Assembly: GCA_002256205.1 (NCBI GenBank)
Contig: NKIW01000007.1
Span: 124,001-188,000, forward strand
Length of the DNA stretch: 64,000 bases
Source: Rhizobiales bacterium PAR1
GTDB lineage: Bacteria > Pseudomonadota > Alphaproteobacteria > Rhizobiales > Beijerinckiaceae
Direction of reading: 5' to 3'
The position numbers were made by a program, and so were the translations under genes. How positions within the stretch are numbered: the first letter of the stretch is position 1; every line of letters begins with the position of its first letter. The notes under the pieces are model-generated. The model saw only the letters and a list, made by a program, of their open reading frames with translations, was not told the DNA's origin and did no database searches. This document shows, piece by piece, positions 61,613-64,000 of this stretch.

Positions 61613-63174
61613 CGACCCCGAACGCAACCGCCGAGGTCGGCCTTTCCGGCGGCACCACGGTCTACAACCTGTTTCTCGGTGCCGCCCGCATGACACCCGA
61701 CGCGGTCGCCCTTCGCGAGCAGGGACGCGAGACAACCTATGCCACGCTGCGCGAGCGCACCTTGCGGCTCGCCGCGGCCTTCAAAGCGCTTGGCCTTGAA
61801 AAGGGTGATCGTATCGCCCTCCTCTCCGAAAACCGGGCGGAATATATCGAGGTACAGCTCGCCGCCGGATGCCTCGGGCTGATTGTCGCCTGCCAGAACT
61901 GGCGGCAGTCGACGAGCGAACTTGAGCACTGCATCCGGCTGGTTTCACCCGAACTCGTGATCGTCTCCGAGCGGTTCCGCGCCGCCTATGAGGCAACGGG
62001 CATCGATATCCGCTTCTGGACGCTCGAGCAGACCTATCAGGACGTTCTTCGCGATGCCGCGCCGCTCACGGAGCGCCCGGTCGTCGAAAGCGAGGCCGGG
62101 CTGATCATCCTCTATACCAGTGGCACAACCGGGCTTCCCAAAGGCGCACTGATCAGTCATCGCGCGGAAATCGCCCGCATGGCCATTGGCAGGATGGACC
62201 TTGGCATCACGCGCGACGACGGCTTCATCGCCTGGGCACCGATGTTCCACATGGGCTCGACGGACCAGATGCTCGCAACCCTGATGTCGGGCGGCATTGT
62301 TCATATCGTCGACGGGTTTCAGGCACGCCAGATTGTCGAGGCGATGCGCGATTATCCGCTCGGCTGGCACCTCCTGATGCCGGGCGCGATTGAACCGATC
62401 GTCGAGATCCTCAAGGCCGAGACGATCAAGGTGAAGCGTATCCGCGCCATCGGTGCCATGATCGATCTTGTGCCACGCGCACTTGCCATCGAATTGTCGA
62501 GCCTGAGTGAAACGCCCTATCTCAACAGCTTCGGCTCCACGGAAACCGGCCTGCCACCGGCCTCCGGGCGTCTGATGTGGCCCAACGAACTGACAGGCTC
62601 GCTCTCCAAATGGCCGAACTCGATGATCGACCTCAAGCTGGTTGACGAGGCAGGCAACGAGGTGCCGGACGGGGAGCCTGGCGAGATGTCGGTTCGGGGA
62701 CCGACCCTGTTCAGCGGCTACTGGAATGCGCCCGAGACCAACCGGAGAGATTTCGCCGGCGGCCGGTTCCGCATGGGCGACATGTTCATCCGCAATGCCG
62801 ACGGTTCGTTCGATTTCGTCGACCGGGTGAAATACATGATCAAGTCCGGCGGAGAAAACATCTATCCGGCGGAAATCGAACGCGTTTTGCTCGCCGATTC
62901 CCGCATCCGGGACGCCGTGATCGTTCGCAAGCCGGATGCCCGCTGGGGCGAGGTTCCGGTCGCGCTGATCGCGCGGCATACGAACGATCTCAAGGTGGAG
63001 GATGTCGATGCCCTCTGCCGGAGGGCACTCGCGGGGTACAAACGCCCGCGTGAAGTGCATTTCGTCGCCTTCGAGGATCTGCCACGCAGCACCACAGGCA
63101 AGATTGTCCGCCATGAGGCCGAGAAGATGCTGACCCGTTTTTCGGAACATCAGGGTCGGCGGTTAGACACTTAA
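61609..63174 (+). CDS. AMP-binding acyl-CoA synthetase (third ligase)
   Basis: The 521 residues have a full class I adenylate-forming core: LIILYTSGTTGLPKGALISH near residue 164, NSFGSTETGLPPASG as the A5 region, and GDMFIRNADGSFDFVDRVKY with the following KSGGENIYPAEIE. The catalytic Lys is in RSTTGKIVRHE near the end. It resembles medium-chain or aromatic acid CoA synthetases. It overlaps the PaaK-like gene by four bases. Having three ligases suggests either several acids or successive activation of pathway intermediates. Confidence 0.9.
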   Translation: MTTPNATAEVGLSGGTTVYNLFLGAARMTPDAVALREQGRETTYATLRERTLRLAAAFKALGLEKGDRIALLSENRAEYIEVQLAAGCLGLIVACQNWRQSTSELEHCIRLVSPELVIVSERFRAAYEATGIDIRFWTLEQTYQDVLRDAAPLTERPVVESEAGLIILYTSGTTGLPKGALISHRAEIARMAIGRMDLGITRDDGFIAWAPMFHMGSTDQMLATLMSGGIVHIVDGFQARQIVEAMRDYPLGWHLLMPGAIEPIVEILKAETIKVKRIRAIGAMIDLVPRALAIELSSLSETPYLNSFGSTETGLPPASGRLMWPNELTGSLSKWPNSMIDLKLVDEAGNEVPDGEPGEMSVRGPTLFSGYWNAPETNRRDFAGGRFRMGDMFIRNADGSFDFVDRVKYMIKSGGENIYPAEIERVLLADSRIRDAVIVRKPDARWGEVPVALIARHTNDLKVEDVDALCRRALAGYKRPREVHFVAFEDLPRSTTGKIVRHEAEKMLTRFSEHQGRRLDT

Positions 63175-63201
63175 GGCCACCATAAAGGTTGAAATTGCGC
63201 G

Positions 63202-63993
63202 ATGTCCGAAAAGCCTGTCCTTCTTGAAATCCGCGATCGCGTCGCCTGGGTCACGCTCAACAGGCCGCAACAGCTCAACGCCCTTTCGGTGGCCATGATC
63301 AAGGGGCTGGATGAAGCCGTCGAGGCCATAGCAGCAGACCGCGACTGCCGCGCCGTGGTGCTCACGGGCGCAGGCCCGGCCTTTTGCGCCGGCGGCGATC
63401 TCAAGGAATTCAGACAATTGCTGGAGGACGGCAAGCCCGACGAGCTGGAGACCTTCGTTCGTGAGATCAGCGCCCTGTTTGCACGTCTCGAGGCCCTGCC
63501 AATCCCGATCATCGCGGCGCTGAACGGGACGACCGTTGCCGGTGGTTTGGAGTTGACCCTGTGCTGCGATATTGTGCTGGCGGCAGAAGGCGCCCGGATA
63601 GGCGATGGCCATGTCCGGTTCGGCGTGTTGCCGGGCGGTGGCGCTGCGGCACGTTTGCCGAGGAAAATCCCGATCAACAAAGCCGCAGAACTCTTTCTGT
63701 CGGGTGAGTTGAAGTCAGCGGAATGGTGGGAGCGCGCTGGTCTGGTGAGCCGGGTCGTTCCGCTCGAGAAGCTCGAAATGGAAGCGAAGAAACTGGCCGA
63801 AACCATTGCTTCCTATAGTCAATTGGCCGGCTCAGACATGAAAATCATGGTGCGCCGGACACCCGATATGTCCCTTGCCGAGGGACTGGCCTTCGAGCTC
63901 GAGATTTTCTCGGTTCATGCCCGCCGCGAGGATCTGATCGAGGGGCTGCGCGCCTTTTCAGAAAAACGGCCCCCTCACTACCGGGGGCGCTGA
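63202..63993 (+). CDS. Enoyl-CoA hydratase/isomerase family protein
   Basis: The 263-residue crotonase-fold protein has the oxyanion motif PAFCAGGDLKEF and Glu144 retained in GTTVAGGLELTLCCDI. The second glutamate position reads GDGHVRFGVLPGGGAAARLP, with Gly-His in place of Pro-Glu. Such enzymes may be hydratases with changed geometry or isomerases. It follows the third ligase by 27 bp and ends 7 bp before the window edge, so the operon may continue to the right. Confidence 0.83.
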   Translation: MSEKPVLLEIRDRVAWVTLNRPQQLNALSVAMIKGLDEAVEAIAADRDCRAVVLTGAGPAFCAGGDLKEFRQLLEDGKPDELETFVREISALFARLEALPIPIIAALNGTTVAGGLELTLCCDIVLAAEGARIGDGHVRFGVLPGGGAAARLPRKIPINKAAELFLSGELKSAEWWERAGLVSRVVPLEKLEMEAKKLAETIASYSQLAGSDMKIMVRRTPDMSLAEGLAFELEIFSVHARREDLIEGLRAFSEKRPPHYRGR

Positions 63994-64000
63994 AGCGATA

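Noticed and set aside
61945-63150. Minus-strand open frame of 401 codons
   Set aside because: It is antisense to the third CoA ligase, with no recognisable domain.
1-64000. tRNA, rRNA, CRISPR arrays and intact insertion sequences
   Set aside because: No cloverleaf-like cluster, repeat-spacer array, transposase motif or terminal inverted repeats could be found by reading.

Overview
The window looks like a GC-rich alphaproteobacterial chromosome segment, most likely Hyphomicrobiales (Rhizobiales). This rests on gene content and tight operon packing (many ATGA or TGATG overlaps), not on a phylogenetic marker. I saw no rRNA, tRNA, CRISPR array, intact insertion sequence or prophage. The DNA is catabolic and transport territory: 61 apparently intact or edge-truncated genes plus three gene remnants.

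Region 1 (1-18398) reads as an amine/amino-acid (possibly opine- or peptide-derived) utilisation cluster. A peptide/opine-type ABC importer (fused double ATPase cut by the left edge, two permeases, Tat-exported binding protein), a PuuB-like flavin amine oxidase and a HAD hydrolase lie on the minus strand. Facing them are a GNAT protein, a 2-hydroxyacid reductase, a class III aminotransferase, an Lrp regulator, a sensor-less AraC-type regulator, a second HAD hydrolase, a succinate-semialdehyde-type dehydrogenase, an HcnABC/opine-oxidase-like three-subunit dehydrogenase, another flavin oxidase and a bicupin. Copies of a 15-bp element resembling the Lrp consensus precede the transcription units, so the Lrp protein probably controls the cluster.

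Region 2 (18700-29700) holds an HBM-type chemoreceptor, a ChrB-like/ChrA chromate pair, a GFA protein, a MarR remnant, an alpha-methylacyl-CoA racemase, a PaaI-type thioesterase, a gene-poor stretch and the methionine importer metNIQ with a hairpin-rich leader.

Region 3 (29700-42245) begins with a scar where a TetR gene and an ABC ATPase gene are truncated head to head, followed by aroQ, an atypical aroE-like gene and a BKACE enzyme. Then come ornithine cyclodeaminase with a divergent Lrp regulator, a divergent L,D-transpeptidase-like lipoprotein, a YcaQ-like glycosylase, small stress and regulatory genes (VOC, SRPBCC/TetR, ArsR/NIPSNAP/ABM) and a TetR/PaaG-like pair.

Region 4 (42248-63993) is the most striking part: two divergent operons leave a palindrome-rich 204-bp promoter region. 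The minus operon encodes a hydratase, an AtuA-family protein, a three-gene acyl-CoA carboxylase (biotin carboxylase, biotin carrier, carboxyltransferase), a DsbA/HCCA-isomerase-like protein, a thiolase and a nitronate monooxygenase-like flavoprotein. The plus operon encodes an acyl-CoA dehydrogenase, an SDR, a complete Liv-type ABC importer interleaved with three adenylate-forming ligases, and a hydratase. Together they describe uptake, CoA activation, dehydrogenation, carboxylation, hydration and thiolysis of a branched or isoprenoid-like carboxylic acid. The pathway resembles Liu/Atu but has no recognisable HMG-CoA-lyase in the window, and the substrate is unknown.
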